Below, one piece after another: positions 33,201-42,598 of a DNA stretch of 64,000 bases. This stretch comes from Turbatrix aceti (taxonomy: Eukaryota > Nematoda > Chromadorea > Rhabditida > Panagrolaimidae): NCBI GenBank assembly GCA_963969345.1, contig OZ017768.1, positions 8,890,718-8,954,717 of the forward strand. The letters are read 5' to 3'. The notes beneath the pieces were generated by a model. It was given only the letters and a program-made list of their open reading frames with translations, had not been told where the DNA came from and did not search any database. The position numbers and the translations under genes were made by a program. The first letter of the stretch is position 1. Each line of letters opens with the position of its first letter.

Positions 33201-35385
33201 GAATCTTGACTTCGTACCGGCCGTCAGGAAGTCGAATGGGTTCCTCGAGTTTGACTGGTTGCGCGTCATTGCTCTTGTTGCCGAGATACGCTTGCTCCAG
33301 GATGTCGAGCTCGTTGACCGTACCCGTTGGACGAATGAGACAGAACATGTTGGTCTGAGTCGGGTCGAAGAAATTCGGATGTTCTGGGAGCGTGAACGTG
33401 CCGACCGACGTGTGCTGCGTCAATAACCCGTTCGCGTCCTTCTCGACTACGCCTTTCATGAGCTTGACCGTGTAGTGGACACTGAGAAGCACGTCGACTT
33501 CGACTGCCTTCTTGTAATGCGCGCTCTCCTTCTGAGTGACGATTACTGGACTTCCGGTCACTTCCTTGATCGACAACCCTTGGATGTCGATTTCGCCGTC
33601 GTCGGTGACAACCTTGAAATTTGCCTTCGACGAGTGGAACGAGACTGTTCCGCCTGCCAGTCCGGTGACGACGACTGACTGCGGTTCCTCCGACTTGATA
33701 TTGAGCTTGCGTAGGGCTGCCTTGGAGACGTACGTCATGCTTGATGCGGTATCTAGCATTGCTGTCAGCTGGACGACCTTGCCATTCGCGCCGTTCTTGC
33801 ACCTGATTGTGCCCACGAGGAAACAGTTGGGCTCGCTGCCGGTGGCGCTCTTCACGATGTGGGTCTGCTGCCGGTTGGCATTGCACATAGCTTCGTGATG
33901 CGGTCGCTGGCACTTCTTGCACAGGTAGTTGCAATAGGCCGCCACGTGGTTCTTCTTCAGACACCGGTAACAGAGTCTTTGCTGTTCCATGATCTGGCGA
34001 CGGTTCGCATGGCTAACCACGACTGTGCACTGATCTGGCGGATGCCCTTGCTCGCCGCAGAATGAGCACCTGACGGCTTGATTGTCGCCTTCTTGATTCT
34101 GGATCGGGACTGACGTGAACGGCTTATTGTAGGCTTGGTTATGGGTAAACCCTCGACTGGTACTGGAACTTGGGGGTCTCGACACCTTCGTTTCCTTCTC
34201 TGTCTCTTCTGACTCGGCTAAACCTCTGGCCATGACCAGAACCTTTTCGATGGCCGCCTCGATTGAGTATTGAGCGCCGCCGTGGTTCACGTGCCGTTCG
34301 TACGCCAGTTTGTCGACGATGATCTTGGGCCACTTCGTCTTAACGAGCGCCATCAAGTCGTGCGAATCCTGGTAGGACTTGTCGGCGCGGATGATCATCG
34401 AGACTAAGCTGTTGATACGATACGTAGTCTCTTCGATGGACTCTGCCTTGTCCGTTGCCTGCGGAATTGCCTTGAGTTTCCGCTTCATGCCCTCGACTAG
34501 AAGCTCTGGACGTCCGAATGCCTCTTGCAGCTTCTTCCAGGCTTCCTCGAAGACTTCGCCAATGGTGTCGTATTGGTCGAGGTAGAGAGCCGCTTTGCCT
34601 TTGACCGCTTTCTTCAACGCAGACATGCGCTCAAGATCGGTCCTTGTCTTGTCGTTCGCGTAGCCTTCCTTGAACGCTGAGTAGAACGACAGCCACTTCT
34701 CCGGGGTCCCGTCGAAGTCCGGAACGTGCACTCTCGCTTCCCGTTTGGCGATGACGATCTGGGGTCCCTGGTCTCGATGGGATCGTTGCGAACTGCGTGA
34801 GCTCTCCGGCGATGACGGAAGAACGTTGTCGAACTGCTCCCGGGCCCTCTTGTCGATGTCGATCAGCGAATCGACCGGAGTTGATGTCCGAACCTGCTGC
34901 CTGACTTGCTGAGGCTGGATCGAAAGGTTGCCGAGGCCTACGGGTACCTCCGCCGTAAAATAGTTCGTTGGAGGGACACCGGTGGCCATTTGCGTTTGAT
35001 AGCTGATTCCCGTGGCCATGACAGTATTCTGGCCCATGGCGGGAACGAACTGGTTCTGCCCGATTGCTGGGGGAATGTTCTGCGCCATCGTTGCGTCGAT
35101 AACACCCATGGCGTCGCCATAGAAAACGTCAAATCCTTGGGCTGCTCGGAGAAACGGCCCCTCGTCGACCACGTTCCCCGGATTTTTCTCAATCTTGCCT
35201 ACCAATTCGTCGAGCGCCTCCTGAAGCTCCGTTATCCTATGCCTTATGCGCTGCGCGCGATAGTAGAGCTGAGACGGCGATAGTGGATTTATGCCGTTTG
35301 CGTGCGCGCCAAGTTCCTGAAAGGTGCGCTCGACTTCCGCGATGCGGGCTAGCAACCGCGCGATGCGGTCAGCCCTGTTTACCAT
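30234..35385 (-). pseudogene. BEL/Pao gag-pol polyprotein, one nonsense codon and 3' truncation
   Basis: A single frame from the ATG at 35385 runs through a TAG at 32617-32619 and continues to the deletion junction near 30234. In order: N-terminal coiled segment (1-70), DUF1759-type gag core (about 215-385), two CX2CX4HX4C zinc knuckles (440-453, 472-485), DUF1758-type aspartic protease (LDTAS near 545) and reverse transcriptase (from about 780; CDIEKAFHQI and, after the stop, YVDN). Pao RNase H follows (FADAS, AELQAL, WSDST, ADLPTRG), then integrase with an H2C2 finger and D-D-E residues (GVDFFGP, LSDNA, YERLIG), and the DUF5641 tail (RHLWRLG). The stop sits eleven codons before the catalytic YVDN, so RT is inactive unless the stop is read through. 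Confidence 0.9.
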
Positions 35386-35901
35386 CGTGGCTGAAAAAAA
35401 ACGTAAAAAACTGACCCCGCCTGATGCGCTAGTCCAGAATTCACGTACCGTAATCGCGTCTCACAAGAACACGATGCCTAAAAACTAAAACCGTAACCCT
35501 GCACTATGCGAAGCGCTGTTACCCCAAACTGCGTGTTGATGCCGCCGCTCTCAAGCCTGCGTCTATCGAACTCGCGCCAAATGTACCCCGTGTCTCGTCA
35601 GACCACGGTTACCCAAAAAAAACCAAAACACCCGCGCTTGCTTCACAAAGCCCACGCTTGCTGGCCTAAAAACTCGACGCACAAAAGAAACGCCCCTTTT
35701 TTGGCCCCAATTTGCCTGTCCGATGGACCACGAGATAAAAACAACCCAATCAAAACCCAGAAAACTCACCGGGACGGGGCCTGGTTGTCGTCTTGCTCGC
35801 CTGCTTCCTGGACCGCCGACGGTGTCGCCGCCCTGTTCTGCTCTGCCACGCGTGGGGGGTGCCCGAGAGTATGGATCACTCGGCTCGATTGCACCAAAAA
35901 G
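35386..35901 (-). other. BEL/Pao 5' leader with candidate primer-binding site and splice acceptor
   Basis: Directly after the 5' LTR (sense strand) come five bases and then TGGTGCAATCGAGCCG (35881-35896 complement), a candidate tRNA primer-binding site; I could not name the tRNA. At the other end TTTTTTTTCAG (35391-35401 complement) lies 5 nt before the gag ATG, a strong nematode splice acceptor. Frames annotated in this stretch on either strand are not supported. Confidence 0.6.
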
Positions 35902-36251
35902 TGTGGGAAACACTACCTTGGCCTTCGGTAATGCTCCCAGTGACCTTGTACCCCGTGAGTCTCCGAGAGATAAGAGAGTGTTTATTCGAAGCCTCAAACT
36001 TGGGTAATTAAACCTATTGGTAAACCAATAGCGCGTTACGCGACAAATAAATAATCAACAAATAAATAAAGAATCATGGGGGCAAAATGGGAGACAAATA
36101 TGAGGACACAACCAAAAAGTAGGACGACCAAGAGGCAAGCAGCGAAGTTTCCTAGACTTTCGCTCCGAGAGTCGAAAGCGTGCGCACAGCCGTAACCGAT
36201 CTTTCGCGGCTGGAGAAACAGAACGCGCGCGTTCTCGCAACTTTTGCGACA
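35902..36251 (-). repeat. 5' LTR of the BEL/Pao element (350 bp)
   Basis: Sense-strand ends TG...CA. It contains, in sense order, a GC-rich U3 with the palindrome GAACGCGCGCGTTC, an AT-rich stretch with TTTATTTATTTG, the palindromes CGCGTAACGCG and CTATTGG-TTTA-CCAATAG, the SL1 sequence, AATAAA, then a U5-like tail. It recurs unchanged at 46229-46578. Confidence 0.92.
35993..36014 (-). other. Perfect SL1 spliced-leader sequence inside the LTR
   Basis: On the sense strand of the element this 22-mer is identical to the C. elegans SL1 leader (begins GGTTTAATTACCC, ends TTTGAG). It is followed by GCTTCG, not by the GT donor of an SL RNA gene, so it is not an SL RNA gene. AATAAA follows at 35981-35986. 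Confidence 0.95.
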
Positions 36252-36517
36252 CCAATACCGCATGAAACAGTATCGGTGATCAGCAGCTCGGAATCGTAGA
36301 AACAGCGGTTGAGACAAGTCTTGGCGTCAGTGGCGTTGTCGTAGGGAATCTCGCATAGAGGCCAGTAGAGATACCGGGCGAAGGCATCCGAGTAGTAAAG
36401 TGGCAGGTAACCCCTGAAGTTTTTCTCGTGATTGTCTGTCGGGAGCGGCTGCGTTTCATTGGCAGCCCATGCGACGGTCGCAAGGACAACAAACAGCAAA
36501 CAGGAACGGTGGATCAT

Positions 36518-37154
36518 TCTGGAAATGCTGTAAATCAGGTGTCATCCTCACGACTTTTATATCAAACTCGTTTATTCGTCGGTCAAAGATGTCACTGCTA
36601 TCAATCCCGGAAACTGTCAAAAAATGCTCAAAGAGCAAAAATCGACGCAAAATCAGAACTTAGCTGATGGGTTAAAAAGTAGATCGGTCTCGATATCACA
36701 GGTAAAAAACACGCAGTTGATTGACACAAGAACTTGCTTGTGTGTGATTTTCTGATCAGCTTGGAGCTGCTCGAATTAAATACCGCTGTTTTTCTGTAAA
36801 CTCAGCGTGTTTTATTGGGATCCATTGTTTGTTTGTCGATGAAAACAATGCCACGACCTTTTTTTGTTTTCCGTCGGACAAGAATTCTTCCTTACAAAAT
36901 ACAAACGTTTTGGTTCCGGATATAATCTTCATTTTTTTATTTCACAGAAGTTTCTAGAAAAGTGTAGAACTTCACTTGACCGTGCATTTTGAGATTTGAA
37001 AGAAAACATTCTTCCATGAGAGTTGCTTTCTGTAAGCAGTCGACATGCAACCAAGATTACCCGTTACATTAGTCTGTCATCACATTTTTCGGTCAGAAAC
37101 ATTTATTCATTAACTTATACGCAAGCCCAAATACAGTACCAGGCATTGTACAAA
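36518..37154. other. Lipase 1 promoter and lipase 2 downstream region
   Basis: Holds the TATA and GATA-like block of lipase 1 close to 36518 and otherwise AT-rich sequence. Chance frames at 36428-36667 overlap the promoter. No gene. Confidence 0.5.
36554..36625 (-). promoter_or_regulatory. Lipase 1 core promoter and shared upstream block
   Basis: TATAAAAG lies about 40 bp upstream of the ATG; further up the plus strand reads GTCACTGCTATCAATCCCGG and CTGTCAAAAAATGC. The minus-strand ATTGATAG fits a WGATAR GATA-factor site, 81 bp before the ATG. The block recurs before lipases 3, 4 and 5 at 80-92 bp. Confidence 0.55.
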
Positions 37155-38165
37155 CTAGGCGGGCAACGAAGATAAATCGAGCGTCCGGTTGCACAAAGAG
37201 CAACGATCGACGGCTCCGAAGTAGTTCAAATGAGTTTGAACGTTGCTCCCTGTAAAAACGTCCGACGAGTTGTAGAAATACGTGCAGTTTCCGTAATGAT
37301 AAAGTCCAGGGCAGACGATATACTCAGCAAAGACGGCCATTGTGTTGTTGTACCACGTGTCGCCTTGCACGTGCAGGTACGCGCGGTCATTCGTGCCGTT
37401 GATTAGGACATCGGTGGCAATCCGCGGAGCCGGATCGTCTGCGTGAACCACCCGTTGGTTGTGAGGAACCAGTTTTGAGAAGTTTTCGGCAAATTCAGCG
37501 TCTCCTACAATAAGTGCCCCAAAACTAGCCGCATGAATGCGCGAAGCCGTAATTTTAGGGTAGTTGAGTCGGATGTAAGCAGACGCAATCGTCGAAAACG
37601 CTCCGCCTAATGAGTGCCCGACGACAAAGACGTTGTAATCAGGGTAGCGTTTGATGGCTCCGTTGAAGACTCTTTCCAAGGTTTGGTTGACGAAGAGGAG
37701 TTTGAAGCCGTTGATGTAGTAAAAGTTCACCTTGCCAATGGGAAGTAGAGGATCAGCGATGGGTTCCCATAGGGAAGAAACGTCTATGATGTAGTCAACT
37801 TGATGCGCATCGTCTCCGCCTTCAAATGATATGATGATGGCTTTGTAATCGTGAGCCACGATGATAGATCCGGTGCAGGGGTCAAGGTCAAGATACTCTC
37901 CAATACCGCATGAAACAGTATTGGTGATCAGCAGCTCGGAATCGTAGAAACAGCGGTTGAGACAGGCCGCGGCATCAGTGGTGTTATCGTAGGGGACTTC
38001 ACACAGAGGCCAGTAGAGATACCGGGCGAAGGCATCAGAGTAGTAGAGTGGCAGATATCCTTTAAAGTTTTTTCCATGGTCGTCGGCTGGAAGCGACTGC
38101 GTTTCATTGGCAGCCCATGCGACAGTCGCAAGGATAACAATCAGCAAACAAGAGCGATGAATCAT
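37155..38165 (-). CDS. Secreted class 3 lipase 2
   Basis: Intronless, 336 residues. Signal peptide 1-18 (MIHRSCLLIVILATVAWA); alpha/beta-hydrolase lipase class 3 fold from about 35 to 320. Nucleophile Ser185 in GHSLGG (183-188), Asp244 in HADDPAPR, His312 in THLNYFG near the C-terminus. Conserved cysteines pair up the ectodomain (C55, C68, C72, C86, C97, C285, C294, C322, C325), and there are several N-glycosylation sites. The usual F-R-G of the family's oxyanion strand is F-E-G here (IISFEGGD). A TATA-like TATATAAG lies about 42 bp upstream of the ATG. Acts outside the cell, probably on dietary glycerolipids; substrate is inferred. Confidence 0.92.
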   Translation of the reverse strand: MIHRSCLLIVILATVAWAANETQSLPADDHGKNFKGYLPLYYSDAFARYLYWPLCEVPYDNTTDAAACLNRCFYDSELLITNTVSCGIGEYLDLDPCTGSIIVAHDYKAIIISFEGGDDAHQVDYIIDVSSLWEPIADPLLPIGKVNFYYINGFKLLFVNQTLERVFNGAIKRYPDYNVFVVGHSLGGAFSTIASAYIRLNYPKITASRIHAASFGALIVGDAEFAENFSKLVPHNQRVVHADDPAPRIATDVLINGTNDRAYLHVQGDTWYNNTMAVFAEYIVCPGLYHYGNCTYFYNSSDVFTGSNVQTHLNYFGAVDRCSLCNRTLDLSSLPA

Positions 38166-39307
38166 GTTGAAGCTGTAGATGTTGGGATTCTATGCTTGCA
38201 TGTCAGCTTATATATTGTCTGTCAACTCATCGAACAAGAAAGTCATTGCTATTAATGGTAAAACTGTCAAAAACTGCTGACATAATGAAAAAATAAATAA
38301 AATCAGATTGATCAAAAGTCAAATTAACCTTTTGAGAATACTGCGTTCAGGCTCGCAAAAAATATGAACTTTTGGTCAAGTATTGTAGTAATCTCGCAGA
38401 TTGAACTTTGATCTTAAACTTTATACATATGTGAATTGGAATGATTGTTTTTATTTTGCAAACAATAAGATTCCTAGTGCATCCGACGCTTTCTTGAACG
38501 TCGCCTCACAACCAATTCAAGATCAATTGACTCTTTACTCAAAAATTTGCCGTGCTGCGTATTTCAGAGATGTTTTATAAAAATTACGTTCTGTGATTTT
38601 CGGATTTTGGACCTATTTGATTTGTACGCAATTTTACATTTCGAGTTATTATACATACTTCTGTGAACCCGATCACTTTTTAGTAATATTTATTCTAAAG
38701 TTGAAAAACTGATGAGGTTATCAGCCGTTTCTTAAAAAACCAATTTCGTTCAACATCAATTTTTCGTAGTTTCTTATCACGTAACGACGCATGACGACGC
38801 GCGATAACGTACATAAACCGGGAGACAAACAAAATGGTAAACAAACGAATACACAAAACGGGAAAAATACAATAACCTGATAAAATGATGAACGCAAATT
38901 AGATACACAGTTGCATCAATTCAGTAAAACAAAGAATCGTTACAAGAAGATTCAAAACGAACTCTAGCAGACGTGTTTATTTGATGACCTTTTTATTTAA
39001 TACAAAAATTACATTTTTAATAATACGTGTTTGCTTCAGCTCGCCGAAGTTGATCAAATTTGTGACACATTTTTGATAAAAACATCTCCGATGTCGAATC
39101 TCCATAATGATTAGTTTATTTGCCTGATGTGAGTAAAATTTTGCCCATTTTTATGGTATAGCAAGCCAACATTTTTGCAACAACATGTGAATGCTTCTTT
39201 TTTGTATTTTTTTGCCTTTGATCAAAATAGTACTACAAACACAACCATGTATTTATTTTTTTAAATAATTTTACGTTACCACAACTACACATCAAACGTC
39301 CTAAGAA
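38166..39307. other. Intergenic region between lipases 2 and 3
   Basis: AT-rich spacer. It holds the lipase 2 promoter and is the stretch in which the two 10-kb copies differ most. No gene. Confidence 0.6.
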
Positions 39308-40297
39308 TTAAGCCGGCAACAATGCTAAATCAAGCGTCCGGTTGCACAAAGAACACCGTTCAATGGCACCGAAGTAGTTCAAATGGGCCTTTAAAGTTTG
39401 TGATGTCAATAACTGACTCGAATTGTATGTGTACGTGCAATATCCATAATGATACAATCCGGGGCAAACTTGGTATTTTGCAAAAACTTCCATTTCATTG
39501 TTATACCACGTGTCACCCTGTACGTGCAGGTACGCGCGATCACTTGTGCCGTTGATCAGCATATCGGTAGCAATTCGAGGGGCAAAGTCATCTGCATGAA
39601 CAACCCGCTGGTTGTGGGGAACAAGTTGTGAAAAGTTTGCAGCAAATTCGGCGTCTCCTACAATAAGTGCACCAAAAGTTGCCGCATGTAGGCGCGAAAC
39701 TGTGAATTCCTGGTAGTTGAGTCGGATGTTAGCAGACGCAATCGTCGCAAACGCTCCACCTAATGAGTGTCCGACAACAAGGACGTTGTAGGTGGGGTAA
39801 CCGGCGACGGCTGCGTTAAAAGCACGCTGTAGAGTTTGGTTGACAAAAAGTAATTTGAAGCCATTTATATAGTAGAAATTCATTTTGCCAATAGGAAGTG
39901 CAGGATCTGCAACGGGTTCCCACAGTGAAGAAACTTGCATGATGTACCCAGTTTGGTGCGTGGTATCCCCGCCTTCAAAGGATAAGATGATAACATTGTA
40001 ATCGTGAGCCACGATAACCGATCCGGTGCATGGATCCTGGTCCAGGTACTGTCCAATACCACAAGAAACGGTTGAAGTATTCACAAGCTGGGCATCGTCA
40101 AAGCATTGATTCAAACAGGCTTCAGCTTCAGTGTCATTGTCGTAGGGAATCTCGCAAAGAGGCCAGTAGAGGTACCGAGCAAAAGCATCAGAGTAGTAGA
40201 CAGGTAAAGAACCTCGAAAGGTTTGAGACTGCGTTTCATAAATAAAACAGATAGCAGTCACAATAACTACAAGTAGGAATCGGGAGCGGTAGATCAT
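39308..40297 (-). CDS. Secreted class 3 lipase 3
   Basis: Intronless, 329 residues. Signal peptide MIYRSRFLLVVIVTAICFIYETQS; then GSLPVYYSDAFARYLYWPLCEIPYDN, the block that defines this local family. Nucleophile elbow GHSLGG, Asp in HADDFAPR and His in AHLNYFG are kept. The oxyanion strand reads LSFEGGD. About two-thirds identical by eye to lipase 2. Shares the upstream GATA-like block (TTATCAAT at 40379-40386). Identical to the copy at 49617-50606. Confidence 0.92.
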   Translation of the reverse strand: MIYRSRFLLVVIVTAICFIYETQSQTFRGSLPVYYSDAFARYLYWPLCEIPYDNDTEAEACLNQCFDDAQLVNTSTVSCGIGQYLDQDPCTGSVIVAHDYNVIILSFEGGDTTHQTGYIMQVSSLWEPVADPALPIGKMNFYYINGFKLLFVNQTLQRAFNAAVAGYPTYNVLVVGHSLGGAFATIASANIRLNYQEFTVSRLHAATFGALIVGDAEFAANFSQLVPHNQRVVHADDFAPRIATDMLINGTSDRAYLHVQGDTWYNNEMEVFAKYQVCPGLYHYGYCTYTYNSSQLLTSQTLKAHLNYFGAIERCSLCNRTLDLALLPA

Positions 40298-40847
40298 GCC
40301 GAAAATTTTGGAGTTTAGATGTGGTCTTTTATTCGTATTTAAATACCAACCGTTTGTCGTACAAAAATGGTAAAGACGTTATCAATACATAAAAAATGCA
40401 AACATAAACAAAAAATTAATGTAAAGTAGATAAGTAAAACGAATCTTCAAAGAATATCGCGTTATCTTTCGCAAAAACGTGATTTTTTTAACAAACGGTT
40501 CATGCATGCTAAGCAGTTTTATTTTTACTTACTTTAGTCTTTATACGCATGACACAATTGGAGGCGTGACTAAAACCAGTAGGTTTTGCACGATATTGCA
40601 GTCTTCTACCGTACACTTGTAGAAAACGCCTCATTTATTAATTCAAAGCATATTTTGTACATGTTCGATTGATTTGTTAAGCAAGCCCTGTATCTACCTT
40701 TTTGATTTCTCATGTTTGTTTTTCCAACTTGATGGCTTATTTTCGTATGCCTTTGTCATTAAAATACAATAAACAAATGTATTTATTATTTTTGTTTTAC
40801 GTTATCACAAAGGTAATATTTTAATACGTTTAAAAACGTCCTAGGAA
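40298..40847. other. Intergenic region between lipases 3 and 4
   Basis: Lipase 3 promoter (TTTAAATA near 40337, TTATCAAT at 40379) and the 3' flank of lipase 4. No gene. Confidence 0.5.
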
Positions 40848-41840
40848 TTAAGCAGGCAACGTTGCTAAATTAAGCGTCCAGTTGCACAAAGAACACCGAT
40901 TTTCGGCATCAAAGTAGTTGTAATGACTTGCAACATTTTCCGGTGCAGTGATGTCACTAAAGTTGTATGCATACGTGCAATCTCCGTAATGATAAAGTCC
41001 GGGGCAGACTTCGTAATCGGCAAAAACTTCCATCGTGTTATTGTACCACGTGTCGCCTTGTACATGCAGATATGCGCTGTCGTTAGTGCCGTAGATTAGT
41101 AAATTGGTAGCAATTCGAGGAATAGGATCGTCTGCATGAACGATCCGCTGATTGTGAGGAACAAGTTGTGAAAAGTTTTCGGCAAATTCGGTATCTCCTA
41201 CAATAAGTGATCCAAACGTTGCCACATGAATTTGTGATGCCACGACTTGAGGGTAGTTAAGTCGGATGTAAGCGGATGCTATTGTTGATAACGCTCCGCC
41301 TAAGGAATCTCCGACAACAAGGATATTGTAAGCAGGGTAAGCCTTAATGACTGTCGCGAAGGATTTCTGTAGAGTCTGGTTGACAAAGAGTCGCTTGAAT
41401 GCATTCATGTAGTAATAATTGATTTTGCCGATAGGAAGTATAGGATCCGCAACGGGTTCCGTCAACGCGGATACATCTAATATGTATTCTAATTGATGCG
41501 GGGTACTCCATCCTTTAAATGATAAAATGATAACTTTGTAATCGGCAGACACGATGATAGACCCTGTGCAGGTATCCCGGTTCAGATACTCTCCAATACC
41601 ACAAAAAACTGTTGAAGTATTCACCAGAAAAGAGTAAAAAAAACATTGATTCAAACATGCTTGAGCTTCTGTGACATTGTCGTACGGAATCTCCGTTAAA
41701 GGCCAATAGAGGTACCTCGCAAAAGCATCGGAGTAGTATTTGGGTAAAGAGCCTCCAATGGTTAGTGACGACTGCGTTTCATTAACAACACATATGACAG
41801 TAACAAAAACTACAAGAAGTAGTTTTGAACGATTTGTCAT
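40848..41840 (-). CDS. Secreted class 3 lipase 4, variant nucleophile elbow
   Basis: Intronless, 330 residues from MTNRSKLLLVVFVTVICVVNETQSS. An ATG ten codons upstream (41870) lies only a few bases from the TATATAAG box at 41877-41884, so it would precede the start of transcription; 41840 is preferred and matches the paralogues' signal peptides. The nucleophile elbow is GDSLGG instead of GHSLGG; Ser, the Asp of HADDPIPR and the His of SHYNYFD remain. The oxyanion strand is SFKGW. These changes suggest altered substrate or weaker activity, but the triad is complete. Confidence 0.88.
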   Translation of the reverse strand: MTNRSKLLLVVFVTVICVVNETQSSLTIGGSLPKYYSDAFARYLYWPLTEIPYDNVTEAQACLNQCFFYSFLVNTSTVFCGIGEYLNRDTCTGSIIVSADYKVIILSFKGWSTPHQLEYILDVSALTEPVADPILPIGKINYYYMNAFKRLFVNQTLQKSFATVIKAYPAYNILVVGDSLGGALSTIASAYIRLNYPQVVASQIHVATFGSLIVGDTEFAENFSQLVPHNQRIVHADDPIPRIATNLLIYGTNDSAYLHVQGDTWYNNTMEVFADYEVCPGLYHYGDCTYAYNFSDITAPENVASHYNYFDAENRCSLCNWTLNLATLPA

Positions 41841-42598
41841 GTTGGAAATGTTGGAGTTATAGGCTTTCATCTGAACTTATATACATATATTTATATAACA
41901 CGTGTCCGCACATGGTACAAAAATGTCACGTTTATCAATTCAAAAAAACTGCTTACACAAACAAAAAATAATAAAAAGTCAAAAGTCAAACCAATCTTTG
42001 AAGAACATCGTGTTATCTCTTGCAAAAACGTAACAAGCGTTGCATGTATGCTAAGCAGTGTTATTTTTATTTATTTTTGATAAGCGTAAAACAGATTAGC
42101 GCGAAACTAAAATAAATACATACTACTTACATATACTTAAATTTTAGTGTCACATTTAAAAAAAAATATGGACTCATTATGGAATGCCGATGGTATCGAC
42201 GACGTTCTTGGAGGTGGCAAGCTCGCATGATGCGGTCCGCTCGCTTATAAACGGAAGCGCTCTCTGGCTTATACTCTGAAGCGTAATCGTGAGCTTTTCA
42301 TGACAGTAATTTTGTCAGCGATAAAATAGTGAAAATTGTTGATCAACTGATCAAGAAAAAACTGTACATACATACTGTAGTATTTCTCTATGCCTCTCGC
42401 GATAGATTACACAAACAAAAAATAATAATACAAAAGAGGATATGTATGTGTAAATAAACAGTAGAGCGAAGTTTATTATATGCAATTCACAGACATATTG
42501 CTTGTGGTCAGTGTTTTTTAAATAAACAATTATTAAAAAAAATTCTCATCACGCAAACACAAGAAAAGGTAACATTAACTTTAAAAAATGTTTACAAA
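41841..42598. other. Intergenic region between lipases 4 and 5
   Basis: Lipase 4 promoter (TATATAAG, TTATCAAT at 41932-41939). A more GC-rich patch at 42168-42310 holds a 20-codon frame MDSLWNADGIDDVLGGGKLA closed by TGA, after which the frame stays open for over 30 more codons; it may be an exon remnant. No supportable gene. Confidence 0.45.

Larger units (their letters stand above)
30174..36251 (-). mobile_element. BEL/Pao LTR retrotransposon carrying an SL1 sequence in its LTR
   Basis: 6078 bp in minus orientation, flanked by a 5-bp target duplication (CCAAT on plus, 30169-30173 and 36252-36256). The 5' LTR is 35902-36251 (350 bp, TGTCGC...CCCACA in sense). A 5' leader, a gag-protease-RT-RNaseH-integrase frame (35385 to about 30234) and only the last 60 bp of the 3' LTR (30174-30233) follow. 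The 3' LTR remnant is fused directly to the end of the polyprotein frame, so an internal deletion removed the polyprotein C-terminus, the 3' leader and most of the 3' LTR. With one in-frame stop in RT as well, this copy is not autonomous. The partner copy 43864-46578 is truncated by a gap. Confidence 0.93.
29421..36517 (-). pseudogene. Secreted class 3 lipase 1, split by a BEL/Pao retrotransposon
   Basis: The 5' part (36252-36517, signal peptide MIHRSCLLFVVLATVAWA through VSCGIG) and the 3' part (29421-30168, from EYLDQDPCTGS to DLASLPA) are separated by the retrotransposon at 30174-36251. One 5-bp target copy is kept in the 5' part; the second copy lies at 30169-30173. Together the pieces give 1014 bp, i.e. 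337 residues plus stop, with no other lesion. The nucleophile elbow is GHSLGG, the catalytic Asp is in HANDPVPR and the His in the C-terminal NHGNYYG segment. The intronless neighbours at 37155-43609 show what the intact gene looked like. As assembled, transcription would run into the element. Confidence 0.9.

Noticed and set aside
33266..33964. 232-codon frame within the retrotransposon in another frame
   Set aside because: Shadow of the gag-protease frame; rich in Arg and Gln as expected from frame shift.
35506..36011. Several frames in the retrotransposon leader and LTR, both strands
   Set aside because: They overlap the LTR and leader, carry no domain and differ from any known retroelement protein.
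35993..36014. SL RNA gene
   Set aside because: The SL1 sequence lacks the following GT donor, the Sm site and SL RNA stems; it lies inside an LTR.
41841..41870. Upstream ATG for lipase 4 at 41870
   Set aside because: It is too close to the TATA box to be within the transcript and would place a polar segment before the signal peptide.
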